From assembly GCF_026914185.1 (NCBI RefSeq), contig NC_070564.1, positions 4,526,001 to 4,590,000 of the forward strand: a stretch of DNA of 64,000 nucleotides, read 5' to 3'. This document shows, in pieces, positions 1 to 11,440 of this stretch. Every line of letters begins with the position of its first letter. The stretch's first letter is position 1. The notes beneath the pieces are model-generated. The model was not told the origin of the DNA, made no database searches, and was given only the letters and a program-made list of their open reading frames with translations. The translations under genes were made by a program, and so were the position numbers. The DNA comes from Puccinia triticina (taxonomy: Eukaryota > Basidiomycota > Pucciniomycetes > Pucciniales > Pucciniaceae).

Positions 1-1313
1 CCAGCACCTTCATGTTTGCCCTTTGATCTCAATGCGCTGAGGTATTGAAAGAGGCAGGTGTGATCACATGAGACAAGGTTTCAATGCAACACTGATATGC
101 TGTTGACGTGGTTGCAGAGACATCTTTCTTCAAGATGTTACGCAATAAGGCCAACCTTTTGGTGGCAAGTTAGTCATATTTGGGAGGGGGGGATTTCCAA
201 CAGACACTCTTGGTTGTGCACAACGGGACTATCTTTGACCTGGAGGCAGCCTTCATGATCACCTCATCTCTATGGGCCCATGTTATCAAGTTCTCCTTGA
301 CCAAGAACTTAAGGCTGAGTGGTGGTTCAGACTCTGCACTGACAGAGCTGAATGCTTCATTCTACCGCTGGCTACTGACAATTGGAAACAGTACCGGGCA
401 GCACAAATATCATACCCCCCAGACACTTGACTTTGGAGACGTATATGCAAGCCTGACTGAGACAGCTGTTCCCAATCATTTTATAACCACTGTGTACCCC
501 AGTTCACCTCTGCACTCCTGAGATTGAGCCACCAACATCAAATACTATGGCTCACGTGTGATTTTGGTGTTGCTCAACCATCAATGATGTTTTTTCCCGG
601 TGCCTGCCCGGGAGATTTGTTGAATTCCTTGCAATTGACGCCATGACCACCAATATGAATGGGATCAATGAAGAGGAAGCAGTGACAGAAGAAGTCCCCC
701 ACATCACCAGGAAAAAACAATGATCACTTGCCTACAAGTGACATGAAATAGTAAAAAGGCCCCTTTGCACTTTGCTGTGTCACCTGCAGACAAGTGATCA
801 TTAATTTTTCCTGGTGTATGTTCTTGATCCCCGGCCTGCCAGAATCAACCCTCCAAATCAAGTTTGCCATACTCATAATCCTGCTCCACAACCGTGACGT
901 GGGAGCGGGACCAGACTATTGATAGATGAGATTGCCCCCGGTGGGTTCAAGTGCAGCATACTTACCAGATTGCATGTCAGCTCTATGTGCACCATCCCCA
1001 AGATCAAACTTATCCATGAAGCTAATGCCTCTAATGGTGTATTGTTCAGTTGGTTCCAATTCCTGGTTGCAATAGCATTTGCGCTCACAATCAACAAGTC
1101 CCAGGGCCAATCACTTGCGCAAAGGTCATGTTGTACCTCCCATACTCTGTTTTCAGCCATGGCCAACTGTACGTTGCCCTCTCCCAGGTAACATCCATCA
1201 CGGCTCTCTCAATAGGGATTGTCACACAGCCAACACAGCCCAATTCCAAAATCAATGTTTTTAACCTTGACGTGATCAGGAGGTGCACAACTCACCAGCA
1301 CAAGCTTGAGTGA
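1..1313 (+). pseudogene. Helitron PIF1-like helicase, C-terminal part, frameshifted
   Basis: Translation in shifting frames gives the helicase half of a Helitron Rep/helicase. From left to right: a GGDFQQTL-like segment near 185-210 (family motif GGDFRQ, helicase motif III region); a stretch matching the usual 'LW..V..L.L..N.RL' region at about 270-320; a 'LLHNRDVGAGTRL'-like segment near 870-920; the conserved TINKSQGQSL motif at about 1085-1115; and HGQLYVALSQV at about 1158-1190. The last two motifs sit in different frames, and other frame changes and the 705-816 insertion break the ORF. The Walker A part and the HUH Rep domain are not in the window. It cannot encode a working enzyme. Confidence 0.8.
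705..816. mobile_element. Short inverted-repeat (MITE-like) insertion in Helitron helicase
   Basis: A 112-bp segment begins CACCAGGAAAAA and ends TTTTTCCTGGTG, a perfect 12-bp terminal inverted repeat. Imperfect pairing continues inward (ATGATCACTTG near 722-732 against CAAGTGATCAT near 790-801). Helicase-like translation stops at its left edge and resumes after its right edge, which supports insertion. No clear target duplication is visible, so the superfamily is not assigned. Confidence 0.5.
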
Positions 1314-1499
1314 ACCAGAGATCAGGATTCTTTGCACATGTATATACAATATGGGCCTTCAATGCTATGTTATACAATTTATTTCTTCGGGGGCCCAAGG
1401 ATCATCCTGGAGCCAAATTGACCCCAGTTGCTCTCATCCATACCCTTACCCCTTTTCCTATCACTGATCGCGCGGCGTTTGCGCCGCGTTTTCCCCTAG

Positions 1500-2204
1500 T
1501 GAAGGAGTGCTAGTGGCTCGAAAGCAAAGTCGATGAACAAAAGATTGCGGGGGTTTCAAACCTGGTAGAATAAACGGATTGTGAGCAAACATAAATTGGG
1601 GGGGAGGAAGTTTGTATCTTATCGGTACTGATACTTAAGTGTTTGTTGTGCTCTCGGGAAGTGTGAACTTCGTAAATTCTTGTTCAGTGTTGTTGCCAAA
1701 CTATGGCACATCTGTTTCCTTTGCTCATCACGTTTCATCTGCTCGTCCCATGTACATAATGGAATGTTTACTCAGCTGGTTGCTGGTTACATACTACGGC
1801 TCATCCTCCTTTCGCAAGTCTCTGTTATCGGAGTACACATGTGTTATTGGGTTACTAAAGTTAGGCAAGTATCTTTGGTTACTGATGATCCGGTGGAGGA
1901 TACATTCAGGCACGCCCCGTATGCCCAGACAGAAACGAATGATCGTCATAGTCATCATTCGGATCGAAATGCTCATCAAGATCCTGCCAATGGGGATTCG
2001 GTAGGGGGCGCTCATCATCGTATGTGTCGTAGGCAGGAATATGAAAGCAAACTCCTCGTGATTTGAAAAACTCCGTGATCGCGTCCGCATCTTTCTTTCT
2101 CCCTGTGATGAATAACCCCCCCAGTGTTATTATTATTATTATGATGATGATTATTATGCGCAAAATGATAATCATTTGCTTTCAGATAAGAGTTGGTAGT
2201 TTAT
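1500..2204. other. Intergenic, no gene recognised
   Basis: No ORF here resembles a known protein. The only structure seen is an ATT/ATG trinucleotide microsatellite at about 2127-2160. This is the host sequence into which Helitron A inserted on its left side. Confidence 0.5.
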
Positions 2205-3527
2205 CTAGTTCAAAATAGGAAAGAAGAAATTAAACTGACATTTGTTTTGCATCCTAATAAGGCGTACTGAGAAGCATTTGAGGTTGGGTAAGGAGTGGAC
2301 ACATCTATCATGCTCATCGGTGAATTGAGGTCTAGAGAAAACTGGCTCAGTAGAGTGCTCATTGACTTTGGTGTCGCTCAGGCTTGGGGATTCTTTGAAA
2401 AATGTGCTGAAAAATGAAGCAGCCGAAAATTCATTGTTATCCGAGGCAAACTTGATGAGAGATTCAGGCAAAAGAGTCAAAAAATCCTGGCTGACGGGAA
2501 ACGAATCGAGAGATAAAGATTTGAGTTTCCTCAATGCGGAAGAGGACTCGAATACAGTGTCTAGGAGGCCGCAGCTTTCGGGGCACCCTCTGCTATTGCC
2601 GGTACCAAGTTCAAGTGTCAAGGATTCCAACTGCGGACCAGTGCACTCTTTTAATATACGACACATGGCCGAGGAATCAAGCTTCGAGGTTGGGCGCAGG
2701 ATCTTGAGAGTCTGCATGCTGTGTATAGAGCCCTTCAAAAGCCAGGAAAGCTCCATCTCGTTTAAATCCGGCCTCTCTAGGATGACAGTTGTCAGGGTGC
2801 AATTCGGTAAGGGGCGTACTGATTGAGGGATCGTCTCGATTGCCTCGTCTGACTGACCAAGGAGCTCCGGGATCTCGATTGTCTCTAGGAAGTCCCATCT
2901 GGAAAATAATCGCGTGATCACTTCATCGGCCCGCCAGTCAAGCATCGGAGAATTATGCATATACTTTTTACGGAGGACGACAAATTCTTTGATAAACTTT
3001 CGGCTCGCGAGGGCTTCGAAGATGGGTTCCTTGCAGCGATGGAACAACATCGGACCGATGGCAATATTTTCGAGCAGCGGACACCTTCGCAGGATCTCAC
3101 AAATCAATCTTCCACCTCCCTTTCCCATCGAACCGGGACCGGCCCACTTGAACTGCAAAGAATGGACGTTTCGAGCTACTTCGACGTTCAGACGAGGAGA
3201 ATCTGTTCCCGACGACGGAGCACCCTCGATTTCATTCAGCCCAGAATCGTGGTGGCCTGTGGCACCGGTTGGTTCGCCCGCTCGACCACGTTTGTCGTGA
3301 GGGGATGGGTGGATTAGTGCCTGCAGGAACAAGCTGGCCTGCCATTGGTCTTCCAAAGCCACATTATTAAACAGCACGTGCTGGGCACATCTTCGAAAGT
3401 TGCGGCTGACCAATGACATGGTTACGTATGGATTACGAGGAATACCTGCGTAGAAAGCGTGACAAATCTTCAGCACCCATGAGTCTCGTTTGCAAGTTTT
3501 TGGTGGAATCGGATCGCTTATGTACCC
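2205..3527 (-). CDS. F-box/LRR-like protein
   Basis: A long minus-strand frame (about 440 codons open from 3527; the stop is at 2205-2207). The N-terminal part (WVLKICHAFY, then SLVSRNFRRCAQHVLF) has the look of the second half of an F-box, the roughly 45-residue Skp1-binding motif of SCF ubiquitin ligases. The rest has leucine-rich segments (for example LESLTLEL and LKSLSLDSF about two thirds along), as in F-box/LRR substrate receptors. No ATG precedes the F-box part in this frame, so a 5' exon is expected upstream; the F-box-start fragment at 3604-3876 is a candidate, but I could not find a clean in-frame splice. It may be a multi-exon gene or a decayed member of an expanded family. The role is inferred from the fold only. 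Confidence 0.55.
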   Translation of the reverse strand, partial: GYISDPIPPKTCKRDSWVLKICHAFYAGIPRNPYVTMSLVSRNFRRCAQHVLFNNVALEDQWQASLFLQALIHPSPHDKRGRAGEPTGATGHHDSGLNEIEGAPSSGTDSPRLNVEVARNVHSLQFKWAGPGSMGKGGGRLICEILRRCPLLENIAIGPMLFHRCKEPIFEALASRKFIKEFVVLRKKYMHNSPMLDWRADEVITRLFSRWDFLETIEIPELLGQSDEAIETIPQSVRPLPNCTLTTVILERPDLNEMELSWLLKGSIHSMQTLKILRPTSKLDSSAMCRILKECTGPQLESLTLELGTGNSRGCPESCGLLDTVFESSSALRKLKSLSLDSFPVSQDFLTLLPESLIKFASDNNEFSAASFFSTFFKESPSLSDTKVNEHSTEPVFSRPQFTDEHDRCVHSLPNLKCFSVRLIRMQNKCQFNFFFPILN

Positions 3528-3603
3528 TCAGGCCATGAAACTGGAGGCACCTGTGCCACAGTAAAATGAAGTTTGACAATTTCTTCAGCTGGTTGGATTT
3601 TGT

Positions 3604-3876
3604 TTAGTGGACTGAAAACAAAGGAATGAGACTGTGAGGCTTAACGTTTTCTCGCTCCTTCCCCCGATAGTCATCCCGGGGAGAATGGTAGTTACCAAAG
3701 TAGGTTCTGTCTTCGAGATGGGGTCTTGTTTTTTTTGGAATGCCTCTAATTTCCTCGAGATCGAATGTATGATGATCATCATTAATATACCTATACCGCC
3801 CCCCCAGGGGGTCTTTGATAGTGAGTTTGATTATCTCAAGGACCAGGTCATCTGGTAAGTCGGTTAACTTGGCCAT
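3604..3876 (-). CDS. F-box N-terminal exon or fragment
   Basis: Starts at an ATG at 3874-3876 and encodes 90 residues beginning with an F-box opening (LTDLPDDLVLEIIKL at residues 4-18). The remainder is polar and resembles nothing I recognise, ending at a TAA shortly after IPLFSVH. It lies just upstream of, and on the same strand as, the F-box/LRR-like frame at 2205-3527. Two readings are open: it is exon 1 of that gene, or it is a truncated paralogue in tandem. The downstream frame has its own F-box-like stretch, which slightly favours the second. Confidence 0.45.
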   Translation of the reverse strand: MAKLTDLPDDLVLEIIKLTIKDPLGGRYRYINDDHHTFDLEEIRGIPKKTRPHLEDRTYFGNYHSPRDDYRGKERENVKPHSLIPLFSVH

Positions 3877-5374
3877 CGCACAAAACCACGGAGCGGCTAC
3901 AGGCTGAAGATGAAAGGTGAAGCAGCGATTTGTGAGCTCAGGGTTCTGGGGAGGGGTCTGAGGAGAATTGAGGGGGAGGAGGCAAGCAACGGCAATCCGA
4001 TCGGCCTTCGGCCCTAGGACGGCCTACAGCCATATCGCATCTTGAGAATACAGAAATACATCGGAAAAAGGTTTACCGTTTGCAGGTTGCGGCTGCACAC
4101 CCAGATCTCAATTTGCACACCCCAACTTTGATTTTCAGTAAAGAGGGAAATGTTTTCCTAAGCCTGTAGTTGATTGCTTTCCTGTGCGTTGTTCGTGGTT
4201 TTGGTGTAAATAATTCAGGAATCAGAGGGGCATCTAGTGCTCTCTTAAATGCCAACGGGAAGTCATCCATTTTTGACTGGTCCCTCAAAGCGGGGAGGTG
4301 CGCATGTGAAGCATGGCTGCGGCAAAACTGATCTCAAAAATTAATCCTCCCTCGGACCTGAAGTCACATGTAAATATGTATCAAGCCACATTAGAACATG
4401 GGTGTGGAAGGGCTCCCCTCGGCGTGTCCCAAGTCCCATCAACATAGTTTAACGAACCGAGGTGGAAAGCGGAGGGAGTAGAGACAAAAGAGCCTTCCGG
4501 CGCGAGCTAGCAACACCTCTCAGGAGCCGGGCCCCGCAGAGTTTGCCTGACGGAGCTTGGATTATGTATGCAAGTGCAGCTATAATCCTAACCATGGGAG
4601 GGGGGGGGGGGGGGGTAAAGAAAACGCGAACGTTATGTCAACCTTTTCAGAAACTGTTAGATGCAAATAAATAAACACAAGTGCAGAGTACAATCCAAAG
4701 GCGAAGGCTTTAGCAGTATAACTGGTGCTGAACGGACTTCAAGTTGCACAAATCACGCCCCTGCATTGACAACGAGGATTGGGAAGGCTGGGAACTAATG
4801 GGAAGGCTTTATTCAAGCCATGTTTTTAGATTGTAATAATATTGCTAATAATCTGACAAGCTTCTTCTCTTCTGACTGCTATTACCCAGAGGATTGGAAT
4901 TATATTTTGGCTGCTGTCCACCTCGGTCTTGCATACTCCCAAATGACAATTTGATCTGTTTCCTCAGATGCTATCGGCCTGAAATTCAAGTCAAAAAGGA
5001 CCTAACAAGTATTAGAGAGAAAATCTTTTTGGTAGGTAGGACTTTTTTCGTTGATAGGCTCTTGCCGGCTGGGGACAGCTGTGTAGCAGAATTAAATTGG
5101 GCCTACATGGCTTGAGAAAAGAATTTGACAACGCGCTAGTATCATGCATTGCCCGGGACGTCATCGGAGAATGCAAGATTGATTCGCTGGGGTTGTCGTA
5201 CATGACTCTTACGCGGATGATTTAGAGACTCATTTGACCAGTGAGTGGATACCTTTGGGGTGGAATTCGGTGAGGTTCGTTGACACGAGGGGATAAATTC
5301 CTGAGATAGAAATGAAATTTACGAGGGCGCATGAGATGGCGGAAAGCTTCATGGAGGCTAAGATGCTATAAGGT
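3877..5374. other. Intergenic between F-box locus and RPL13
   Basis: About 1.5 kb without a recognisable gene. It holds short ORFs with no family resemblance (for example 4073-4288 minus) and a G homopolymer of about 14-16 at 4601-4616. I see no transposon ends. Confidence 0.5.
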
Positions 5375-6249
5375 TTATTTCTTCTTGGCAGCGTCTTCCT
5401 CCTCCTGTGGGTTAGGTGAGTGACAGTTAAGGCGAAGCGAAGTGTGCGGTCAGAATTATGCTGGTCAGAAGATCGTGTGACGTTACTGACCTTTTTCTGT
5501 TTGCGTGCTTTCCACACACCAGCTTGCCGCTGGGCAGCACGAGCTTGGCGAAGAGCTCGGAACGCATTGAATTGAAGTTCTTCGGGCGTGATGACACGAG
5601 GAGCTTCGGGCTTCGTACCAGAAGGCAAGGGCAGCGGTCCTGAAACGTCTTGGGTGGTTGGGGCCGAGAGATCCTGAATAGAACAAAAAAGTCAGTTGGT
5701 AGGACGAGAGAGACACGTTACTTTACTCTTGATCTTACCGTAGAGTCGCCCTTGCCGGGCTTCTTAGCATTCTTGGGGAAGATGATCAGTCGTTCCTTGT
5801 AAGCTTTGAGTCGCTCGACGTTGACTGACACGCCCTCTTCACTTTTGTTGCGGCGGCGGTGATCGTAGGGAATACCGATCGATAGGGCTTCCTTCCGGCG
5901 GATGCCCGCGGCGGCAAGCTCGGCAGATGTGAAACCACGGCCAGAGCGAATTCGTCGGTTGTAGCGAACTGTCTGGCATCTGACGGCGGGCCGGAGGAGA
6001 GAGGTAGGTCTGTTGTGGAGAGGCAAGGTAAATCGAGTTGGTACGATGACGTTGATGTCGTGCTCTGAAGGGGACTACGAGCCTTTATGATACTGTAGCT
6101 TACCTCACACCAGCAGCAGCAGCTTTTGCCTGTCGGGCATTACGTCTTCTCTTCTTGGCACCAGGCTGGTCAAACCAAGTCTTAACCCGACGTTGCCAAT
6201 CCTTCCGGAAATGATTTTTGTGCAGAACGTTGTTTCCCCGGAAACCCAT
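5375..6249 (-). CDS. RPL13: 60S ribosomal protein L13 (eL13), four exons
   Basis: A structural protein of the large cytosolic ribosomal subunit. Exons on the minus strand are 6104-6249, 5739-6009, 5491-5673 and 5375-5404, with GT-AG introns of 94, 65 and 86 nt (donors GTAAGC, GTAAGA, GTCAGT). The spliced frame closes exactly at 209 residues, close to the 199-211 of yeast and human eL13. Diagnostic segments in order: [17 protein letters not shown] (exon 1), [19 protein letters not shown] and [12 protein letters not shown] (exon 2), [19 protein letters not shown] (exon 3), and a tiny last exon encoding EEEDAAKKK and the stop. The ATG at 6247-6249 begins a Met-Gly-Phe-Arg start and a TATA box lies about 65 nt upstream. 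Every exon is intact, so this is very probably a working housekeeping gene in a repeat-rich area. Confidence 0.95.
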
Positions 6250-6313
6250 CGTGAATGCTGAGTGGGTTGAGGTGAATGAGAAACGATCGTGGCCAGGACT
6301 ATTGAGGTGAGTG

Positions 6314-6321
6314 TTTATATA
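6314..6321 (-). promoter_or_regulatory. TATA box of RPL13
   Basis: On the minus strand TATATAAA lies 65-72 nt upstream of the RPL13 start codon, a fitting position for a TATA box with a short 5' UTR. This is inferred from motif and position only. Confidence 0.45.
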
Positions 6322-6649
6322 GACAGGAAGAGCAGATGAAGGGAAAACTCACTATTTGCAGCTGGCCGGCCGGAAGACTTGAGTGGTGGGCGTGAAGGGG
6401 AAACCTGCTGTGGCCAAGCGCAAACACCTTGGCCCCCGGCAAGAGTGCTGCGCACTACGCCGCGGCAGTATTTTGCCTCCAAGGATCTGGGGCGCCGTAT
6501 CAGCAACGCGCGCTTCGCAGGCGCGCCAAGCCTTGTGTAGGATATGTTCAGGGTTCTTGTGAGATGGGTGCGACTCAAGTTGGGCGTTGGGCTCAATCAG
6601 CTCGGTTCACAAGGAAAAATATTTCAATTGAATTATACAGCCTTAAATT

Positions 6650-8420
6650 AGCGCAAGAGGGAAATTCTTTCGGAGGAGCTAGGGGTACAACAAGAGTGTC
6701 CATAAATACTAATGAGATGCAGATAAGACTATTTTGTTCAAACATAAGGTTATTATGATTCAGGTTTCGTGAAATCAAGACTATGGATAGAGAGATGAGG
6801 GTTTCCTTGATACAATCAGATTATAAGGCCTTTTAAATAGGCTGGTAACATGGCGAATATATTTTACATATGATACTGGGATGAATAATAGTAAGACTGT
6901 ATTTGGGTTTTCATCAGAAGATGGAAATATGAGTATGATTTAGTTGTCGTAGACTCAATCTTATGGATGCAGATGAGGAGATGGGAAAAAACATACCAGA
7001 AATTCGTACTTTTGAAAGCACTCAAGTTGAGTCGTCATCGTCATCCCGGGTCATGGCTTCATCCAGTCGGATGTCCCTGAGCTCTTGTGGAAGGTCTGGG
7101 AGCAAGATGAGTACTATTTTGCGGCGGTCCGGTGATCGTAGACGACGGCGACGCCCCGGAGGAGCAGGGAGAGGGAGAGTGGAGTAGTCTAGATAGGAGA
7201 ATCGAATGGGAGGGAATTGGGGAAGAGTGATGATTGGAGCGTGAGGGGTGGCGGGGGTAAGGCCGAGGGCACTGTTGACCAAGCCTCCGTTGATCTCGAT
7301 GTCCTTTAGCTCCGGTGCTGGACCAGCGGCGTTGGGGCTCATTGGGCACTCGGCGCAAGCAAAGAGATAGTGGGGGCTCTGGGGGAAGGCGGGAGGAGGA
7401 AATAGTGATGGTGAGGGATTAACATTGTGAATACATTCACTGGAAGGAAAGGATAGAAGTGATGATGATGTATGCCTATGTGAAGGGGAAGAGGGGGTCA
7501 TCAGAATTTACTTACCTGGTGGTGTTTGGGGGGGGGGGGACTTTTCAGGGCGGTATGAAGAAGAAGGAAGCGGGAAGTCCAGACCAAGAAGTGGCCTTTA
7601 AATATCTTCGAAGGAAGACACCAGCTACAACTGCTGCACTGCTGAGCCGGGGCAACAAAGGCAAGGAGCACATGGCATATAGGCTCGGACTCCTCAGCAC
7701 GATATTGTTACAGCAGTGAGTCGCGACACGCGAGTTTTCACTTCTCTGCTGAGCCAAACTCCATCTAGCCGTGATTCAATAGTAGAGGCGATGCTTCTTG
7801 TAGGAAAACAAACGTGTTGCAAGCCGATTCAGTGATTTGGTATTCTTTTGAGTGACCCTAAGAATAATCCTCAGCCTGGCCGCGTTAGACTCGTAGCTGC
7901 TCAGTGATGAATACTTTGGCAAGCAGAGCTTCACTTGTTGATCCAGCAAGGATCTAGTTGATTTTGTCTCCAAAGTAGTTCGTGCACTTGCCCTACAAGA
8001 AATTGGTTTGCTGCTGAATACCCGATTGAATTCCCATCTTCGGATGCTCTCTACCTTACGGTGAAAAAAATCTCTTGAGGATTTCTGTTAGCTGCTACTT
8101 GATCGTGAAAATTCATGCTGGCTGCTCAGCCACAACTTGGTTATTCAATTGGAATGAAATTTGAAAGAAGACGGGCCTCAATTGCTTAAAGGAAATAGAG
8201 ATGAACTCTATTTATTAGCCGGGCAAGGAAAATGTTGGAGGCAATATTTTACTGTGCGGATTACAATTTCAACAACTTTGGTGTTCTTGGGAGCCAAAAG
8301 TTGCGCGCTGTTCCACATTTGACAATTTACAAGGAGGGGAGCCATGGACTCTAAGAACGGCACTGGTCGAAGAGAATGTGATATTTTGGAGAAATCACCG
8401 GGCACACTCATGATACTAGT
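6650..8420. repeat. Duplicated segment, copy A
   Basis: This copy shares ordered landmarks with copy B (9071-11440) and copy C (37500-39990). They include a GGGGTACAACAAGAGTGTCC-like stretch near 6684, the proline-rich gene on the minus strand, a GTGAGTCGCG...GAGCCAAACTC stretch near 7715-7762, and a GGTGTTCTTGGG...GCTGTTCC region near 8280-8315. The copies have diverged by many substitutions and indels, so the duplication is old. Edges are approximate. Confidence 0.6.
7022..7501 (-). CDS. Proline-rich family protein, copy A (unknown function)
   Basis: A 159-residue frame from an ATG at 7499-7501. I do not recognise a known family. It matches copies B (9431-10185) and C (38001-38569). The shared core is an ELKDIEINGGLVNSALGLTP region (about residues 67-86), a proline-rich middle, an R/P-rich basic patch, and a conserved C terminus (LPDLPQELRDIRLDEAMTR followed by Asp residues). 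Compared with copy C, the stretch corresponding to the intron is missing, so exon 1 and exon 2 homology run together. The true start is uncertain: a CACAATG context conserved in all copies (7423-7425) is in another frame here. It may be a decayed member. Confidence 0.4.
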   Translation of the reverse strand: MTPSSPSHRHTSSSLLSFPSSECIHNVNPSPSLFPPPAFPQSPHYLFACAECPMSPNAAGPAPELKDIEINGGLVNSALGLTPATPHAPIITLPQFPPIRFSYLDYSTLPLPAPPGRRRRLRSPDRRKIVLILLPDLPQELRDIRLDEAMTRDDDDDST

Positions 8421-9070
8421 AAGCCAAACAGCCTTTTGATTATAAGTAGAAATTTGTCCATGAAAGAATAGTGCAGTTTCCCCAGGCAGCTTGATTTTTG
8501 ATACGCCGCGTGGGATTTAGATAATTCACACGCTTATCTAGCAAAGAAGATCTGGGCGTTCCTGGTTGTATGACTCCAGACCCAGCATCGAGGATCAGAT
8601 TTACAACGGGTGGATTCAAATGGAAGATGCCACATCTTCAGATCTACATTGTCGATTTTGCCTCAAATTTCACAAAGACACGTCCGGGCACAGACAATTG
8701 GAAACACGTCTTAAATTTGCCAATTGTCACATTTTGCATGCTAGGTACTCTAAAGGTGCAATTAGTTGTTGTGACTTTGACCCAATCCACCCTTGAAAAA
8801 GGTCAAAATACGTATCCAATGTGTTGGGCGAATAGCCAATCACTTAAAATTGAATGGTTTGATTAGGGCATTCCCAATCTTAAATAGGACAATGGGAGCT
8901 ACGGTAATCAGATGGGGCGCTAAGTTGGATCCATTTATATTCCATTTTACAATGGAAAACCGAATGTCGAATGAGAAGGGGGACAAAAGGCTATGCTTGT
9001 TCATTCATGGATGATGCGTAAGCGGTATCACTCAAGTTCGGAGCTGAAGTCAATCACATTGGGTCCTGAG
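8421..9070. other. Intergenic between duplicated segments A and B
   Basis: Short frames such as 8566-8796 plus resemble nothing I know, and no transposon ends are visible. It may be diverged flank of the duplicated unit. Confidence 0.4.
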
Positions 9071-11440
9071 GACGATCATTTCAATTGAATTATATATCTT
9101 AAAAGAGCGGGAGGACGGCTCCTTTGAGAAGCTAGGGGTACAACAAGATTGTCCAAAAGGAGAGCGTTCTTTTCTACACTAACTATGTGGGGGCCTTTGA
9201 GACTAGGCTTGTAAGGTGTTGAAGATGGTTTAACTATCTCTAAACTAGCTACATGAGGGCCTTTGAAAGTAGGCTTATAAGGATAATTCCAGTATGAGAC
9301 TAGCATAACTAATGATAAGCTGGAAATAATACTTTTTCGTGAAAGATAAGGCGAGAGTGTTTCAGTTTTCGTAGACTGAATGCTATGGATTTAGGAAAGA
9401 CAGACCAGAAATTTGAAAGTTTGAGAGCATTCAAGTTGAGTCATCATCTTGGGTCATAGCTGCATCGAGTTGGATGTCCCTCAGCTCTTGCGGAAGGGCT
9501 GTAGGTATCAGGATGATCATTCCGTTGCGGCGGCGGGATGGTGGTGGAGGACGAGGAAGAAAGGGAGGATTGGAGAGGGGGAGAGTGGCGTTGTATAGAG
9601 ATGAAAGACGAATGGGTGGCAGTGGGAAAATGGGAGGCAATTGAGGCGGGTTGGTGGTTGGAACACGACGAGGAGGGGCAGTGGTAGTTGGAGCACGAGG
9701 AGATGTGGCGGTGGTAGGGGTTAGGCCGAGAGCCATGTTGACCAAGGCTCCGTTAATCTCGATGTCGTTGAGCTCCAAGTCCCCGTTAAGCTCGAGGTCG
9801 TTGAGCTCCCAGTCCCCGTTAGTCTCGGTGTCCCTATGCTCCGGTGGTGGGCGAGCGGGCCGGCGAATGGCATTGCGTCGAGTAACGCTTGCAGCCGGCG
9901 GGGGGAGATGGGGCACGGCGGCTGGGGAGGGTGGTAGTGGCGGGCTTCTGGGAAGGGAACCAACCACTGGCGGGGCGCTGTAGGGGTGGGGTGCCCTGGC
10001 CGTGTCTCGGCTGATAACCAGAAAATAAACTTTAGATCAATCAATGATAGAGAGCGGATAGATTCGGTGGAAAGGGAATGACTGTATGATGAAACCATCA
10101 CTGATTTGGCGTTGCCGGCCATTGAGCACTCGGCGAGGGCAAAGCGCAAGCAGCCGCTCTGGAGAAATGAGGAGCCAATTTTCATAGAGAAAAATTAGCA
10201 TTGTGAATGAACTCGTTGAGAGGAAAAGTGAGCAGTGGCGGTGGTGGGGGAGGGGGGGGGGGGGGGGATGCCAATTTACTTACACTTGCTTATTGCTGGT
10301 GGTACAATTGCGAGGAAAGTGTTTATGGTGGCATGAAGAGGGAAGAAGCGGGGCGCAGAGACAAAAAGGTGATCTTCTGAACCGCGACAACAAAGGCGAG
10401 CAGCGCATCGCGTGTAGCTTTGGAATGCTCAACACGATCTCGTTACAGCCGTGAGTCGCGTCGCGCCAGTTGTTTGTCGTGCGGTGCTCCGCTGAGCCAA
10501 ACTCTATACATTACACTTCAACAATGGAAACTGGGTCTCTCCTGAACAAAGGGTGTACCACTCAGTAGAACATGAGTTGGCCGTTGGATATCCTACTTGG
10601 TGTCTCTAATTGTACTACGTGATATACTTGCCGGGGTAGTGGGTTTGGGCCGTTGCTGATGAACATTTTGTCTGGCCAAGCTCCAGGTACTCATTGTTCC
10701 AGGACCAGAGGCGAGCCAAATGATTTCGGCTCCGAGGTCACGCTGCCAGTGGCTTACACCAAAGAGTGTAGCTAATTAGTTCCTGGTTTGATTTCTCTCG
10801 GCGCAAAATTTTTACTCCATTTGGCGCAGTGTTGAGTGGCCGACATCTCGTCGTTCAGTGGTTGATTAATTGACCAAAGTGACCCTACCTGTTCAAAGAA
10901 AACATCGCAATCCGCTTCAACCACTTCCTCAATCGAGTGGGTCCCGAGAATCTCTCAATTTTTGCTCTCCGCCTTGTACTATCCGCAAGGGAGAATTGAG
11001 CAATCTTCCAAAATATTTGAATTATTGAGGGCGGTATCTTTCTTACTGCAACAATTAGATTCAAGCAGCTCACTTTACGATGGCTTGATATACAAAGCTG
11101 TACCAACCGCTAAACAGCTTGCCAATTGATTTCAAGCCTAGATCAATAGGAAGTAGCTGCCTGAAATCGAGTAGAGTCACACTTGACTTACTAGCCGCAC
11201 AAGGGATAACCTGCTGGGCAATATTCAACTGCACGGTCTACCTTTCCTTCATTCGCAACAACAGAAATGCGGAAGTGCGGTTTTTGTTGCATACACAAGT
11301 TGGGTGCTGTTCCAAGATTCATCAATTTTCGACGACGGTAACCTTTCATTAGCCGTCAGTTTCAAGAGTAGAAAGCGCGTTGTGATCTTTCGATAGGAAT
11401 CTAACCCAGTTTCAGTTGACCGGCAATGCCGTAGCAATTG
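9071..11440. repeat. Duplicated segment, copy B
   Basis: Second copy of the unit. Landmarks are GGGGTACAACAAGATTGTCC near 9136, the proline-rich gene, a GTGAGTCGCG...CCAGTTGTTTGT...GAGCCAAACTC run near 10451-10502, and a long region to about 11400 that aligns with 39180-39990 in copy C. Helitron B inserted just beyond its right end at 11536. The order and orientation of parts are the same in all three copies. Confidence 0.6.
9431..10185 (-). pseudogene. Proline-rich family, copy B, splice donor lost
   Basis: By comparison with intact copy C the exons are 10106-10185 and 9431-10010. The joined frame would be 220 codons and closes exactly. However, the donor at 10105 reads ATCAGT where copy C has GTCAGT, so a canonical intron cannot be removed. 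Exon 2 carries tandem ELND/ELNGD-type repeats (GDWELNDLELNGDLELNDIEING), a proline-rich stretch, a basic RRRN patch and the family C terminus (LPQELRDIQLDAAMT plus acidic end). A second ATG in the conserved CACAATG context lies out of frame upstream. It is either a pseudogene or uses a rare AT-AG intron. Confidence 0.5.

Larger units (their letters stand above)
1..1499 (+). mobile_element. Helitron A, 3' portion with intact terminus
   Basis: This is the right part of a Helitron (rolling-circle DNA transposon); its 5' end lies left of the window. Evidence is a degenerate PIF1-type helicase reading rightward and a canonical 3' end. The end consists of a GC-only 7-bp hairpin (CGCGGCG at 1471-1477, loop TTTG, CGCCGCG at 1482-1488), a 7-nt spacer, and terminal CTAG at 1496-1499 followed by host T. 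Helitrons are known to end in a hairpin plus CTRR and to insert between A and T. A small inverted-repeat element interrupts the helicase at 705-816. Confidence 0.8.
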
